NCBI GenBank assembly: GCA_016748015.1
Contig: JAAOMT010000787.1
Coordinates: 25,008 to 87,924, forward strand
Direction: 5' to 3'
Length of the DNA: 62,917 nucleotides
Source of the DNA: Geosiphon pyriformis
Lineage: Eukaryota > Glomeromycota > Glomeromycetes > Archaeosporales > Geosiphonaceae
Shown: piece after piece, positions 24,147 through 37,604 of the stretch
How the letters are laid out: every line of letters starts with the position of its first letter
Numbering within the stretch: position 1 is the stretch's first letter
The notes under the pieces: model-generated
Told to the model about the DNA's origin: nothing
The model's database searches: none
What the model saw: only the letters and a program-made list of their open reading frames with translations
Translations under genes and position numbers: made by a program

Positions 24147-24404
24147 ATAAATTTGTTTTTTAAACTTAACAAAATTCATTTTTTTATCATCAATACAAAC
24201 ATGCTAAGAAGTAGATTACCAGAAACAACTTTAGTTAAAGTTGTCTACTATGATTATTGAAAGTGTGTCTTGAGCAAGTGGGAACACACCAACAACTGGA
24301 ACATTTACTACTTGTAGCAATATCAAAATGCAATAATGGAGATGTCAAATTAGGCTTTAAATTCTAAACTAGAAATTTTATTTTTGCGATTTAAATTATC
24401 TTTT
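24147..24404. other. Spacer at the centre of the palindrome
   Basis: About 258 bp of unique sequence between the two arms, of average composition for the region. It has no open frame, and nothing in it explains how the inverted duplication formed. Confidence 0.7.
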
Positions 24405-24741
24405 ATAATCAGAAACAAAATCATAAAATATAAACAAAAAACATTGTTTATAAATATGACTTAAAATTATCTGTATAATCTGAAATGCATTAATATAGTT
24501 TTTGTTTATTTTTGATTTTGATTTATTTTAATCAAAATTTTTTTTTATTTTAACAAAATATATTAATACATTATTAATATTAACTAAATAAAAAAACAAA
24601 ATTTACAGAAAAAATACCCTATATTTTATTTCACTACAAGTTTTTATTAAATAAATAAAACATAAAAACAATGCTAATATATTTTATGGCTCCTACTAAT
24701 ATCTCTTCATTTTATATATGTAGTGAACAATTCTAGCTCTA

Positions 24742-24984
24742 TTGGACTCGAGTAATAGTGAACACTAAATTTGCCTTAATGTTTGGAGGTGCTTTTGATT
24801 GTATTTTGTTATTGCTTTCGGCTATGAAATATGAACACCATGTTCTTTATGCTGCAGCCATTTATATTATTCAGTCTAGTGTATTATGAGATATGAATAC
24901 CATATTCTTAATGATTATGCCTGCTGTGATCATTTATTTTGTTCTCTTATCAGACTTTTTAGGCAAAGGGGAAAGACTGACTTA
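24742..24984 (+). pseudogene. Membrane-protein-like reading frame, right arm
   Basis: Mirror copy of 23,565-23,815 with the same two hydrophobic helices (CILLLLSAM, IFLMI...FVLLS). It carries an internal TGA where the left copy has Gln-Asn, so it is interrupted. Most differences from the left copy are single-base changes. Confidence 0.4.
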
Positions 24985-25099
24985 AATGTTGATCTTATGG
25001 TTTAAGGGGGATGTAAATTGTCATGATTTGATTCAGCCAATTATAAGATTTGAAATCATATGACTCAATTCAATAAACGTAATTTTATCATTCTTTTTT

Positions 25100-25792
25100 T
25101 CAATGCCAGTTTAACAATATATCTTTCTCTCTTACCAATTCTTTTCTCTTACTTACCATTCTATCTCTCTCTCCCTTCTCTCTCATTTACTTCTCTCACA
25201 CACCTATTCTTCTCTTTTACTTACTCTTTTTACACTTATTCACCAAACTAAGAAGTTGATATTTAAGTCATTAAGCATTGGAATGAGAGTTAAAGATCAG
25301 TATCTTTTCACATTTTTTAGAGGATGTGAACACCTACTGTGTTTTGATCAGACATATGCGCACACATTGTGATAGAAAAATAGTCTGAGATTCATGCTTA
25401 TAAGCTTCGCACTATAAGCTTTGTGCTCGGAAAAGTGGAAAATACTTAAAGAAATTAGTGAAGATAATTCTCCCTATACTATTAGAATAGAAAAGAAGAG
25501 TTGTATAGGTTTTATGTTTACCATGACATGCATATTTTTGTTTCACAGCAATTGTGTTATACCTCATTTTAATAGTATGGAGAAGAAAAATGTCTGGGTC
25601 TTAACTTCTCTGTGGTGTTTACTTTTGCTTTTCTTGGCATGAGATGTATCTTGTGACTACTGGTCAAGTAAGAGGCAATTCAGACTAGCATATGCTTTCT
25701 GTGATTTGCGCTGTCTCATATTGGCTCAATATTTTATTGATCTTTTTTTTATACCATTCTAGACTCAAAGCGTAAAACCAAACAACTGTTAA
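25100..25792 (+). repeat. Tandem ~0.7-kb unit, right arm, inner copy
   Basis: Reverse complement of 22,748-23,450. It contains the hydrophobic reading frame at 25,421-25,642 (FMFTMTCIFLFHSNCV) and a CT-rich tract at its left end. Confidence 0.78.
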
Positions 25793-25889
25793 CTACCTTG
25801 TTTTAGTGGACCAAACGCGATCAACTTCTTGTTATTTATTGCCTCCTTTTGCTTCACCGCTATCACTTTCCACAGATTATTGTTTTTTT

Positions 25890-26584
25890 TCTCAATACGA
25901 GTTAAACAATATATAAATTAACTTAATACTTTTAAACTAAATTAGTAGTTGCCTTTTTTTCTCACTTACTTCTCTCTCTTACCTATCTTTTTCTCTCACT
26001 TACCCTTCTCTTTCACTTATCCTTCTCTCTCATTTATTTACCAAACTAAGAAGTTGATATTCAATTCATTGAGCATTGAAACGAGAATTAAAAGTCAGTA
26101 TTTTTTCACATTTTTCAGAGAATGTGAACACTTATTATGTTTTGATCAGACATATGCGCACACATTGTGGTAAAAAAATGGTCTGAGATTCGTGCTTATA
26201 AGCTTTACGTTATAAGCTTTGTGCTCGGAAAAGTGGAAAATGCTTAAAAAAATTAGTAAAGGTAATTTTCCCTATATTAATAGGATAAGGAAAAAGAGTT
26301 GTCCAGATTTTATATTCACCATGACATGCACATTTTTGTTTCATAGCAATTGTGTTATACTTTATTCTAATAGTATAAAGAAAAAAAATGTCTGAGTCTT
26401 AACTTCTTTATGGCATTCACTTTTGCTTTTCTTGATATGAGATGTATTCTGTGACTACTGGTCAAGTGGAAGGCAATCCAGACTAGCATATACTTTTTGT
26501 GCTGTTTCATATTGGCTCAATATTTTATTGATCTTTTTTTTATACCATTCTAGACTCAAAGCATAAAGCTAAACAACTGTCAGT
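25890..26584 (+). repeat. Tandem ~0.7-kb unit, right arm, outer copy
   Basis: Reverse complement of 21,961-22,650. Its hydrophobic frame near 26,240-26,430 is interrupted by stops, while the CT-rich tract and the HLLCFDQTYAHTLW-like piece upstream are kept. Confidence 0.78.
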
Positions 26585-27139
26585 TAAGAAACTTTCTGTT
26601 TTTCCTATTTTAAATATTATTCTATTGAATCATTACTTTAAATTAGTAACTTTTTAAAAATACAATATTAATATAATGCTAGAAACAATCTATTCATGCA
26701 ATTATTCTTTCAACTATTCCATTTAAATATCAATTTTAAACATGTATTCTACAAATTACCTTTTAATTTACTCTACCAGTAGCTATCATAAAATTTCCCC
26801 ACTTAAATTCCAGTTCTTAAACAATTCAACCATATTACTATTATTTTCTTGTTCAATTGGATGAAAAATAACAGGTATTCAGAACAATGATTGTGTGTGT
26901 ATATGTGCGGCCTCAACAATTACTGCCAGGTCATCATTATCCATTTCAAATTCATCTGATTTTGTTTGTCACCTCAGTGAAAAAAGTCCATAACAAGGAT
27001 CAAATTTTACATCAGATCATGGATTTGATTCACTACCTTGAATATTTGGGATACTATACAAGATTAATAGATAAGATCTTATTAAAAAAATTTAATTAGC
27101 TGTTAGTATTGAGCCATGTAATAATAATAGTAGTTGGGT

Positions 27140-27838
27140 GATTCCGAAAAAAGCTCATAGTCATAAAGCTCAATTGCGGCAAAACCAAAGACCAAAAAAT
27201 ATTAAGCTGATAGCTATAGCCATAACTAGAACTAAAATAAATATGATTAGCCAGTATGGCAATCGTGATTTGGATGATACTTAGTCTTGATTTGATGGTT
27301 CTCCAAATATACTAATTTCTTGATTCTGAATATTTGGATCTGCTTTGTCATTTTCTGCTTTCATATTCAGATTGTTTATTTTTGGCAGTTTGAAATTGTT
27401 GGAAGGAATATTAGTACAATTTTGTGTTCTTGAGTCAAATTACGAAATGTCATATTGAAAACTTGGAGTGTGTTCAGAGTATTGCCACATGCTGGTAACA
27501 TATCTTGTAACAAGCATCCATCATAAATTTAGGGATTAATATAATTGGGCATAATTTTTTCAAAAAATGGCAGAGTTTTTACTTAGGAGAAATGTGTCTG
27601 ATCCTGAAAACTGAGCAAATGAAACATCACACTTTGGTTTTATTTCAGTAAAAGAAATATTTGGCTGTATTTACAGTGTGATTATATCCACAGGAAAAAT
27701 ATTAACAAGAGGATATCCAGTTTGTCCATTATATACAAAAAAAAAAAAAAATTATTTCTTACACCAGCAGCACCATCTCAAACACCATATAGTAATTTAA
27801 TATTTGGAAAAATTTATTTGTTTCTTTGATTTAAAGTA
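27140..27838 (-). pseudogene. C-terminal part of the broken membrane gene, inverted copy
   Basis: Minus-strand mirror of roughly 19,720-20,395. The asparagine-rich stretch (NIQNQEISIFGEPSNQD) and the following transmembrane-like segment are easy to read. The upstream fragment found at 19,163-19,318 has no counterpart here because the palindrome ends first. Confidence 0.4.
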
Positions 27839-30800
27839 TATATTTCACGTAAGATTTCTAAATTAGGATTTATTTGGAAAGTAGTCTTCTAATTGCCACA
27901 AATTGTCTTTAGACAAGATTATTATTCTACTTCTTTGGTGCATTAATGAATTTCTGCAAAATTTATATTAGTTGGAAGTATATTTAAGATGAGTAGTTTT
28001 TTAACAATCTTATTATTCACCACAAAAGTTTTTCAGAAAAAACTTATGCTTTTTTGTGCTTCGCTCCAAATTCATAGAATACACTTCCATCATAGTTTTC
28101 ATAGCATTCTATCAAACAAACCAACAAACAATTATTTTAAATTTTAAAAAAAACTTTGTGATAAATAAACCTGCAATAGCATTATATTTACAAAAAAATA
28201 ATTTAAAAATTTATTACTGTTCCACATTTTATAATAATAAGTATGAAAATTGAAAGCTTAAAAATTGAATACCTGGCACTTTTGCAAAAGTCTTGGTTTC
28301 AAACTTCTTGAGACAAATGTAAATCATTAAAGGTAGACACTCAATGATTTATGCTAGTTTAGTTTATGTTACATAAATAATTTAATGCTTTATGAAGAAA
28401 CAGTTGAAGTTTTTCAGGATTTTTTATGTGAAAAGAGAATTTATGAAATGCTAACATGAATACATATCTCGTATAATTTTGAATTTTTCTTGTAATTCTG
28501 TTTGACTTTTTTTCTGTGTCTTATCCTGATTAAAAAATTTTTAACTTTTTGCAAGCAAAAATTAAATGACATGAATATTCATCTTACATTTAAATAATTT
28601 CAATTTTTTCTTATACTTGGCTTTAATATGAATATGAAATGTTTTAAAGATGCATAATTTAATTATTTTTGAAAAAATCATAAAAAGATATTGGTTAAAG
28701 TTTAAGCATTCAAACTTCCTTTTTATTTCAATTCTAAATATTTTTTATTGATAAAGCTTTGAGCATTTATTAATTTTTAAAAAATTCATTTTGGTTTTAT
28801 TTCTTATCAACTTTTTATAATCTCTAATTTTAAAATGTGTAGTTTGAGTTCAAGTGTTTTATTTATATAATCATTTATCTGAATTTGTATAGACAGAAAA
28901 CAGTAAATTAATTTTATTTGAAAATTCAGCTACACTTATTCAATAACAAAATATCATTATTATAATAAACTTGAAATTCCGTTTCAAAAATAATCTTAAA
29001 TGCCTGTAAATAAAAAAACTTTGCTATAAAACTTAGTAATTCATCAAGTAATAACATTATTCACGAAAATAAAAATTCTACAAATCTTTAAAAGGTTCAA
29101 ATTTATATGAAATTGGCAAATGAAGGATTGTCAGATAAGATTACATTCAATTAAATCATGTCAATATTTATTATTAGGAAGTAAATAAAAGCATAGTTGT
29201 TTTTTTTACTATTGAATACAAGATATCACTTTTATATGTAAATATTACTTAAGATTAATAATATTTTTCTAATCACAATAAGATCTCTGTTTTGGGATAT
29301 TTACTAGAAAACTGCTATAGGGAAAGGAAACTAGCCAAAGTTCAAGTAATTTCATTGTGTGAAAATCCAATATATTTGAGATGGGCACCATATAAATATA
29401 ACTAAATAAAACTAAATCTTACAATTTATGATCATAAGATATATATTATAGTCTTTTAATAAATACTTTTTTTTTTAAGTTTATAATTTTTATTGAAAAA
29501 AAAACAGAACTTATCGCTTAACACTAATATTATTTTAAACTCTCAATTTATTTTTTTCATTTCTAGCTATGATATTGGTTACTTTTAAAAGATAAATTCA
29601 TAATTTTTACTTATTAACCATTAATAAAATAAAAGATTAAACCATTATATAAATAAAACAAGTCTTTTATATTTTGATTTATCATTTATTCAAATATGTT
29701 ATGAAAACTCAAATTTGATTGAGACTTGGTTTTTGCAATTAATATTTTGAATTTTTCAATATTTAATATTCCAAAAATGATTTTTTTAGGATTTAATAAT
29801 TGAAAGTTCAATTTTTTCTCAAAGTTAATTGGTTATAAACAATAATGGGATTTAAGGAAACAAAACTTCATTCATTTATAAAGAAATTTAGTCTATCAAA
29901 TCCATCTAATTAAGTGTGTTAAGAGAAGGTTTTGATTGATTAATTCTGAGTCTTTAAAATTCCCCATTATTTTGGTCTTAAATATTTTTCTTGAGAGATA
30001 ATTCTCAAGTGACTCTATAACTTGATGCAATCAAATCACCTTTAGAAATTAGAGCCGAATTTTCAGTATTTTTTGATTGATTTAAAGATATTTTTTGACC
30101 TGAACTATCAGCCAAAAAGGGTCGAATAAACAGTTGAGTTGGTAAAAAAAAAGATGTGGTCTCAAAATCAATAGAAAAAAGCAAAAAGAAAAATATTATT
30201 TAAGTGTAATGAGAATTGCAAAAATGATATTCCAATAATTTGTAGCACAGATTTCTAAATTAATTCGGTTTCTATATATTGGCCAAAGAAATTATCTATT
30301 ATTTTTAAGCAATAAATTCTATCAAAAACTTGAAATTTTTTTTGAATTTTTCTCTTACAAATATTTTTAGTTGTGATTAAAAACTGAATTTTTGAAAGAT
30401 AGCTTGAATCTCAAGTTTCAACAAAATAAACAAATTTAACTTGAGCCAATAAAGTGGGAGTTTATATTTGCAATTTTAGTATTAATTAAGTAATCAAAAT
30501 TAGTGTCAGCAAATATCCATAAAAAACTAAGCATTAAATATTTATAAATGTTCATTAATTTCAAAGCTTTTACTTTCAATTTTTAAATACTAAATATTAA
30601 TATTTTTTACAAATACAGTATAATTACTTATTATAATACACTCACAAGAGATTCCAAAATAAGTATGACTTATGCTTTTTTTATACATAACCAGTTGTTT
30701 AAGTTAATAAAAGCTATATTACATGTTTACAGTACTAAAAACTCTAGCAAACTTACAAAAACTGTTAAAAACTGACAGCAAACTAGCAGCAAGACCAAAA

Positions 30801-31780
30801 CTAATAGACCAATTCTGAAAGTTCTATAAATTAAGCATTATTGAATTATGTATATTAACCAAAATCAAATTATAATTAAAAATTAAACTCTTTTTTTAAT
30901 ACTTAGCTTTCAGCTTAAATTTAATAATTAAATGTATATTTTATAAAATATAGCCAAATTTTGAACAAGATTTATAATATAAAAATCAGTTTTGGTGGTA
31001 TTTTTAAGTACCAAAAGTAAATTAAAAATCCAATTCTTAAAAATAAAATCTTTAGCAATAATTATATATATGTAATTATTAAAAACAATATTATGTAATA
31101 ACTAATAAATAAGCAAGTTTACAAATAATTTATTAATTAAAACAATTTATTTATTAAAACAGTTATTAATAATTACTATTTTTATAACAAAATTAAAAGT
31201 GGACAAAAAGATATAGTTAGAGTTTCTTTAAATTACAATAAATCTTATTTACATTTAAATACTAAGATTATAAAGTTTTTTCTTGTAATAATCAGTAATT
31301 TTTTGTAAAAACTTTTTTAAAATAAATATTAAAACCAATAATATTGTAATTTAATAAATTAGTTTTCAGATTGCCATTTAAATATTATACTAAAATAGTT
31401 TTTATTAGATTAAAATTTCTTGCTAAAGATTTATTTACAAATTTAATAACAATTTATTTCTAAAATAAAATGTATTAAAAAAACTATTAACAAAAAAAAT
31501 ACTATACTTTAAAAAATATTTATTATACTAACCAAAAAATTGTTCAAAAAACTAATAAATAACTTTACAGAATATTAAAATAAATTTTATAATGTTAACT
31601 TAAACTTATAAATTTATTGTTTAGCAAATAAAAAATTCGCAAAAAATATTATCAATATTTGTAAATATAATTACACAAATTATTTTTTCTATAAATTAAA
31701 TCTGTTTAAACTATATAATAAAGAATAATACAAAACTGGATATAATAAGTAATTTTTTTTAATATACTTAATTTTAACAT
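27839..31780. other. AT-rich region without recognisable genes
   Basis: Very AT-rich spacer that becomes poorer in G and C toward the right. The longest open frames are lysine, asparagine, isoleucine and phenylalanine runs, as expected by chance in such DNA. No RNA gene or repeat array was recognised. Confidence 0.6.
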
Positions 31781-33895
31781 AAAACACAAATTTATGTGTT
31801 TTATGACTATAATTAAAACAAAAAGTAAAAAAACTACATCTAAAATCTCTTCTAAAATATCTAATAAAGTTTTAATCAAAAAAGTTTTTTCTGTTGTAAA
31901 AGCAGTCAGACAGAATATCTTAAAAGCTTTTTTTATAGTTAATAATAGTAAAAGACTATTTTTAGTAATTATTATAGCTTTTTTTGGCTTGTTTTTTACC
32001 AATTAAAGTTTTCTCAAAAAACATACTTAAATTAGTTTTAGTGTTGCTTTTATTTCTTTTAAGAATTCAAAAATCTTTAATAACAGACTAATTACTAAGT
32101 TGATTTTTTTTGCTTTTGTTGTTGCTTTTAGTATCACTAATATTTCTTTTTTAATAATAGTCAAAAAAACCAAGAACCCAAAAAAACAGCAGTAGTTGTT
32201 TGCTTTTATTATTGTTATATTAAATCTATTTATAGTTTTTAATGAAATTTTTATTATATTATCTAGCATATTATTCAAAATAAATCAAGATTAATCATTA
32301 ATTATATTGTTAAATATAATGTTTTTTGGGAAATTTTTGCCAGTTTTAAAAGCAAAACAACAATCTTTTGTTAAGTTATTTGTTCTTAAAAACTGGTTTA
32401 ACCAAATAAAAACTGAATCATTATTATTATTTTTGGTTTTTGGTGCTGCTATTGGTAGTGCTTAAGAAGTTATTGCTAATTATTAAAGATTTACTAAGTG
32501 AATAATCTTTATTTTAGTGTTAAACACTATTTTTAAGATTAGATTAGCTTATATTAAAACTGTTTTTTAATTTATACATAATTTTTTGAATATAAAATCG
32601 ATTATAAAAGGCAATATAAAACTTTTTTGTATAGAATTTGCTTTTTAATAGTTTTTAAAAACTGTGTTTTTAATTAAGCTTAAAAGTTTTATTTATTTAA
32701 TCACTCTTAAGATTGTCAAATTTTTGGTAGTTTCTGAGTTTAGTTCTTTTTTTACTATTATTGTATTGTATAATATGTTTTTAAGTAAATTTATTGCTAA
32801 TATTAAAACAATTTTGGTGTTTTTAGTGAAGTTGCTTATATTGTGCTAAAGTTTATTAATGTTTTGCAATATATAGTTATTTATTTTAAAAAATTAAGTG
32901 TTATTGTATTTATTTTTAATTACAAATCAGTTTTATTGAACAAGAATAGTGTTCAAATATTTTTTTTGTGAATTAAAAAAAGACAATTTTGTCTTATAAT
33001 AAGTTTAAAACCAAGTTAATCAACTTTTTTTCTGGCTATATTGTTTTTAAAATTAATGAAATAATTGTTTAAATTAATAATTAGACTTGTTTTATTTTTT
33101 GTTTACTTGATTTTGATCATTAGTTCTAATTTACACTAGTTATTTGGCTTTTAGAGTAATTTAAATACTACTGTTGTTAAAACTGGTACTTTAAAAAAAA
33201 TTACATCTGATAAAAAACTTTTAAAAATTAATATTGTTTTAGAATGTTAGAATTTAGATTATTTGGCTATGAATTGTAAAATGTTTCTATCTTACTTTTT
33301 TAATCTTTCCAAGATATTTGTGTTTTATTTTGTTAATACTAAGTTTTATGTTATAGCTATTATGTCTAAGTTTTTTCAGGTTTTATTTTTTTAATTGACT
33401 TTACTTTTTTTGTTACAATTATATTTAGTAATTCTATAATGTCCTTTTAATTGATCTTTTTAAAAGCTAATTTGGCCAAACTTTTTGTATTAGTTAAATT
33501 TATTATTAAGCTTATTAATTTTTTAATTATTGTATTTGAACAATTTGTCAATAGTAATATTGTTTTAATTAAAACATTTGGTCTTAAAATTAATGAAGTT
33601 TTGATGTATATAAATGCTTTTAACAAAGCTATTAATAAGCCAAAACATAAGATAATTGCTTTGAAGTCTGAATATAGCTATAAGAATATTGATATAACTG
33701 GTTGTTAAATAAGTTTGTCTACAATAAATAATAATATATTTTTTAATTTGATGTTATTTAAGAACAAAAATCTATTGCTATGAAAATTAATACATTAAAA
33801 ACAGCTAAATAGTTGGTTAAATTAGTTAATAATAGTGTTATATTGTTTAAAATTGTTTAAAAAATGGCTTCTTTGGGTAAATTTTCTTTTAAAGT
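31780..33895 (+). pseudogene. LINE ORF1 relic mutated to almost pure AT
   Basis: Plus-strand fragments keep the outline of a Glomeromycotina LINE first ORF. Near 31,810 the sequence reads TIIKTKSKKTTSKISSKIS. Near 33,520-33,640 come IVFEQFVNSNIVLIKTFGLK and INEVLMYINAFNKAINK, and at about 33,865 KMASLGKFSFKV followed by a stop. These match, in order, the start and end of that LINE protein as I remember it. Nearly every possible C and G has become T or A, which has turned many residues into Ile, Phe, Asn, Lys or stop. The second ORF of this element is not recognisable downstream. The assignment rests on recollection and needs an alignment. Confidence 0.55.
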
Positions 33896-35689
33896 ATTAA
33901 TATAATATAATTTAAATTAATATAAATAGTTAGATACATGTAAAAAGTACATAAACTACATTTAGCATTAAAATACTTAGTTTGCTCTTAATTTCTAAAT
34001 AGTAGTTAGATCATATTTATTAATTAAAAAAAAACTTAATATTTAAATACATTTTCTTTAAACTAAATTTAAACAAACTTTTAATTAACAAAAAATATTT
34101 AAATATTTGTATATTTTTTTATTAATAACAAAAATAAATAAGTCATTAATATTTAATAAAAATATCTGATTTTTTGGTTAATAAAAATATTATTAATCTT
34201 AAGTAACTATTTAATTATTTTTAATTCAGATTGTATTATTAATAAATATATTAGCTGTTAAGTAAAAATTTAAATTGAATTAAGTCTTAATTTTATTAAT
34301 TTTAGCCACAAACTTGGTATTAATTTTGTATTTATATAAATTTTTATATCTTTTGATTTTATATATAAAAAAATTATAAAATATTTTTTAAAACAGTAAA
34401 AAAAAACTTTTTTTAATTTAAATTATTATGTACTCTGTAGTTAATTATTAAGTAAAAATTTTTAAATTATTAACTTTATTATTATAAATATTTCAAAAAA
34501 ATTTAATAAAATTTTTACACATTTTAATTTTAATTGAATTATTTTTTATATAGTACCAACTTATTAAGTTATAAATTTTTTAAATATTATATAAACTAAT
34601 TACAATTTTTAATTCTTTTTAAAGCATTTTTTATTATTGAACTCATCATAAAAATAAGAGATTAAGTTATTATTACAAAAAAAATTAAATTTACTATAAA
34701 TAAAAAAATCTAATTAGAAAAATATTTCAATTAAAACATAAAATAAGTATTTATCAAAACTTATTTCTACTTACACAGTTTAAGAATTATTAATATTTGT
34801 ATAATTTAAAAACCAATTTATATAACAAATATATATTTAACAAATTTAACAACAAATTAAAACAGTATATAACAACTTTTTAAATTAAGCTAATTATTAA
34901 AATAATAACTTATTAAGTTTTAAAAACAAATCAAAATTTTCTATTTTGTTAGTAAATTTATTACCATTATTATTAATTTTTCATTTTTAATTTTATTTTT
35001 TCTAAATTAAATAACTACAATTTTGTTATTAATAGACACATTTAAATTTTTATTATTATTATATTATTTACTTAATTTTGCTTAAAAAAAAAATAATAAT
35101 TTATGTTTTAAATAAAACTGCAAAACTATATTTAATTTTTTTGTTAACTTATTTATTTGTTTTATAAAGTCAATAAAACTGATTTTTAATTAACAAATTA
35201 TAATTTCATATTTTTTAAAACAAACAAAGAAATTTAACATTTATAGATAAACTAATACTAAGAAAAGCATAAAAAAAAACTAAAAAAACACTTTTTGTAA
35301 CTTAAATTTAAGTTTTTCTAATAAAAAAATAAAAAAATAATAAAAACTTATTTTTTAACATAAATATACAATAATTATTACTTAGTAAGTTTAATAATAT
35401 TTTTTTAATTTGATTGAAAACTTTTTTAACAAAGTTATAATTTATAATCATATTTAATCTATTTATATTTAATATAAAAAGACAAAACCAAACTAATTAA
35501 TACAATTCTACATTTTTGAAAACAAAAACTGTATAAAAAACATTTTACTGAGATTTTTTAGTTTTAAAACAAATAATTACATATTTTATACAATTGTAAA
35601 ACACCAGATTTTAATTAATTACATATATTTTATACTATATAATACCAAATTAAATAAAACAAAAACTTCTTTTTCTTATTTATCCCAAA
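33896..35689. other. Extremely AT-rich stretch left of the LINE
   Basis: Almost pure A and T with no readable frame. It passes abruptly near 35,690 into the less AT-rich LINE. Confidence 0.6.
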
Positions 35690-37595
35690 TTCTCAAAAAA
35701 AGTCAAAAGTTTTTTTGAAAGAAGTTTTTTCAACATTCAGTACAATAAAACCAAACCATTTTTTGATTTCGAGACTACTATTGGTCCTATTATTGCTGTT
35801 ATAAAGAAAACTATTAAAGGTTCTGGTTCTGAAGATGGTTTCAAGACTGTTGCATTGAGAAAAAAGAGAGAGGGAGGTGTATTGAAAAAGAGTATTGATA
35901 ATAAAGGGGTTGTTGCTAAAGCTCCTGGTGTTTGTTTATGGAGTTCTGAAACCAGTGACACTATGGAATCTGAGAGTATTGACATGGAGAAAAAGTGCTT
36001 GGTTGAAGAAACCAGTGTCAATTATGGTAAAAGTGGTTCTTTTGCAGAAGGGGATCCTGATCATATACCAAAAGGTTTGCGTGTGAAAACAAGAAAGTGT
36101 TGGGAAAGCCGCTGGGTATGATTGATTATAATACTGTCAATGCAGAAGATGATGTGTTGAATGATTTTTTTCTTCTTCTACCTTCTCTTCCTATCAAGCC
36201 ATCTATTCAGGTGTCTGTTTGCAAATCTTTTGCTTTAGATATTGATCTTATGGCTGTCGCTGAGAAGTTTTTTCAAAAAAAATTGAGTTTTGTGAGAAAA
36301 ATTTTCTCTGGTGTGAATGGTTTTGGGAGGGCCTCTACCTCTTCAAAATTTGGTGGTATCATCTGAGCAACTTTTACTTTAGAATTGGCAATAATGACTG
36401 CTGGAAAATTGGCACATGATTGTGGTGTTGTGGTAAACACCAATCTTAAGTGCTCTGGCAACAATCATACAAATCAGACAATTGTGTTAAAAGAAATTCC
36501 TGTGAGAACATCTTTGGAGACTGTGCAAGCTGTGGTGTTTAAATTTGGTAAGATTGTGAAATCAAGATGCAACTAGTTGATTTGTGGCAAAAGGCGATTA
36601 TCGAGATGGAAGATCTAAATCAGGTTGATCTCTTGGCAGCCAAATAGTCTATTCTAATCAGGAAAGATGTGGTTTGCATGGCCAGGGCTAATGTGAATAA
36701 ACAAACATGGGATTATAGGGACGAATTCAGGGCGTTGCTTTACATTCTTTTTATAAGAATAAATGCTCATAATTTGTGGAATTTTTTCAGTTTGGTGGGT
36801 GGAAAAACATGTATCATTGGATGCAATTTTATCAACTACACTCATGTGCACTGTGCTACTGTGGGCTTTGAGTTTGAGAAAGTTTTTTTGCAGACTATGG
36901 CTAACACGCTGGTTATAAGGAGTGTGAATCTTCATTGGTTATGTTTGTTTTCTGCTGTATGTTCCTTCTGTGGTTTTCTTGGCCATATTTCATTAGTCTG
37001 CAAGTCAGCTGGTGCTTTTTCCATTTCAAAGAGCAAAAAAACTCCCATCTTGGCTCAAGATTGGTTTAGACTTGCAAGAATTTACAAAAGGAAGTCTGCC
37101 CCAATTTTTTGTCCTTTGGCTTTTGATGGAAAGACTTGGGTGTTGGTGGTCAGCTCTTCTTCTTTGGGTGCTCCACATGAGTTTGATTCTCAGCTTGATT
37201 CCATTGAAAATGGTAAACTTCTTTCTCCAGTAGTGAATGATTTAGAAAGGCATTTGGTTTGCATTGAAAGCAGTCTTGTCATAGAACAAATTGGTGAGTT
37301 GGCTAAGAGGTTGGAATCGTTTATGCCAGCAGTTTCCCAGTCTAGCTCTGGATGTCAGCTGCTAGTGACCCCCCTATCACAGAATCAAGGAGAGGATATA
37401 GTGATAGAAGTGGGTTCAGGTAATGCCACTAGTAACAAAACTGCTGCCATTCTGGATTTAACTGCCTCACCTGAGGTTGTGAAATTGGAAAACATGTTGG
37501 AAGGTCTCTCTGCTTCGGTCAATGTGCTTGGATGGTTTGGCTTTGGCAGATGGTGCTCTTTCTCTACCTCTTTCTCAATGAGTAGTCTGGTATAG
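35690..37595 (+). pseudogene. LINE ORF1 (CCHC-knuckle protein), frameshifted
   Basis: The protein can be followed in three frames with switches near 36,095 and near 36,580. Landmarks are KPLGMIDYNTVN, IFSGVNGFG followed by SKFGGII, and GVVVNTNLKC. A CX2CX4HX4C zinc knuckle (CSFCGFLGHISLVC) lies near 36,960. The C-terminal part from 36,669 to 37,595 is open for 308 codons apart from an earlier stop near 36,645. In this kind of LINE ORF1 is the RNA-binding chaperone. Its initiation codon cannot be placed, as the frame extends left into AT-rich sequence. ORF2 follows 9 bases after the ORF1 stop. Confidence 0.8.
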
Positions 37596-37604
37596 AAAAT
37601 TGCC

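Larger units (their letters stand above)
24405..27838 (-). repeat. Right arm of the imperfect palindrome
   Basis: Reverse-complement partner of 19,720-24,146. Order outward from the centre is AT-rich segment, membrane-like frame, two ~0.7-kb units, 0.3-kb spacer, uninterrupted LTR target site, then the C-terminal part of the broken membrane gene. It lacks the solo LTR present in the left arm. Homology ends near 27,838. Confidence 0.85.

Noticed and set aside
19720-27838. Palindrome as an amplification (MDA) inverted chimera
   Set aside because: Such chimeras have identical arms. Here the arms differ by several percent, and only one arm has the solo LTR with a clean target duplication.
31706-32278. 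Minus-strand Ile/Leu/Lys-rich frames as membrane genes
   Set aside because: They are antisense to the LINE ORF1 relic and reflect base composition only.
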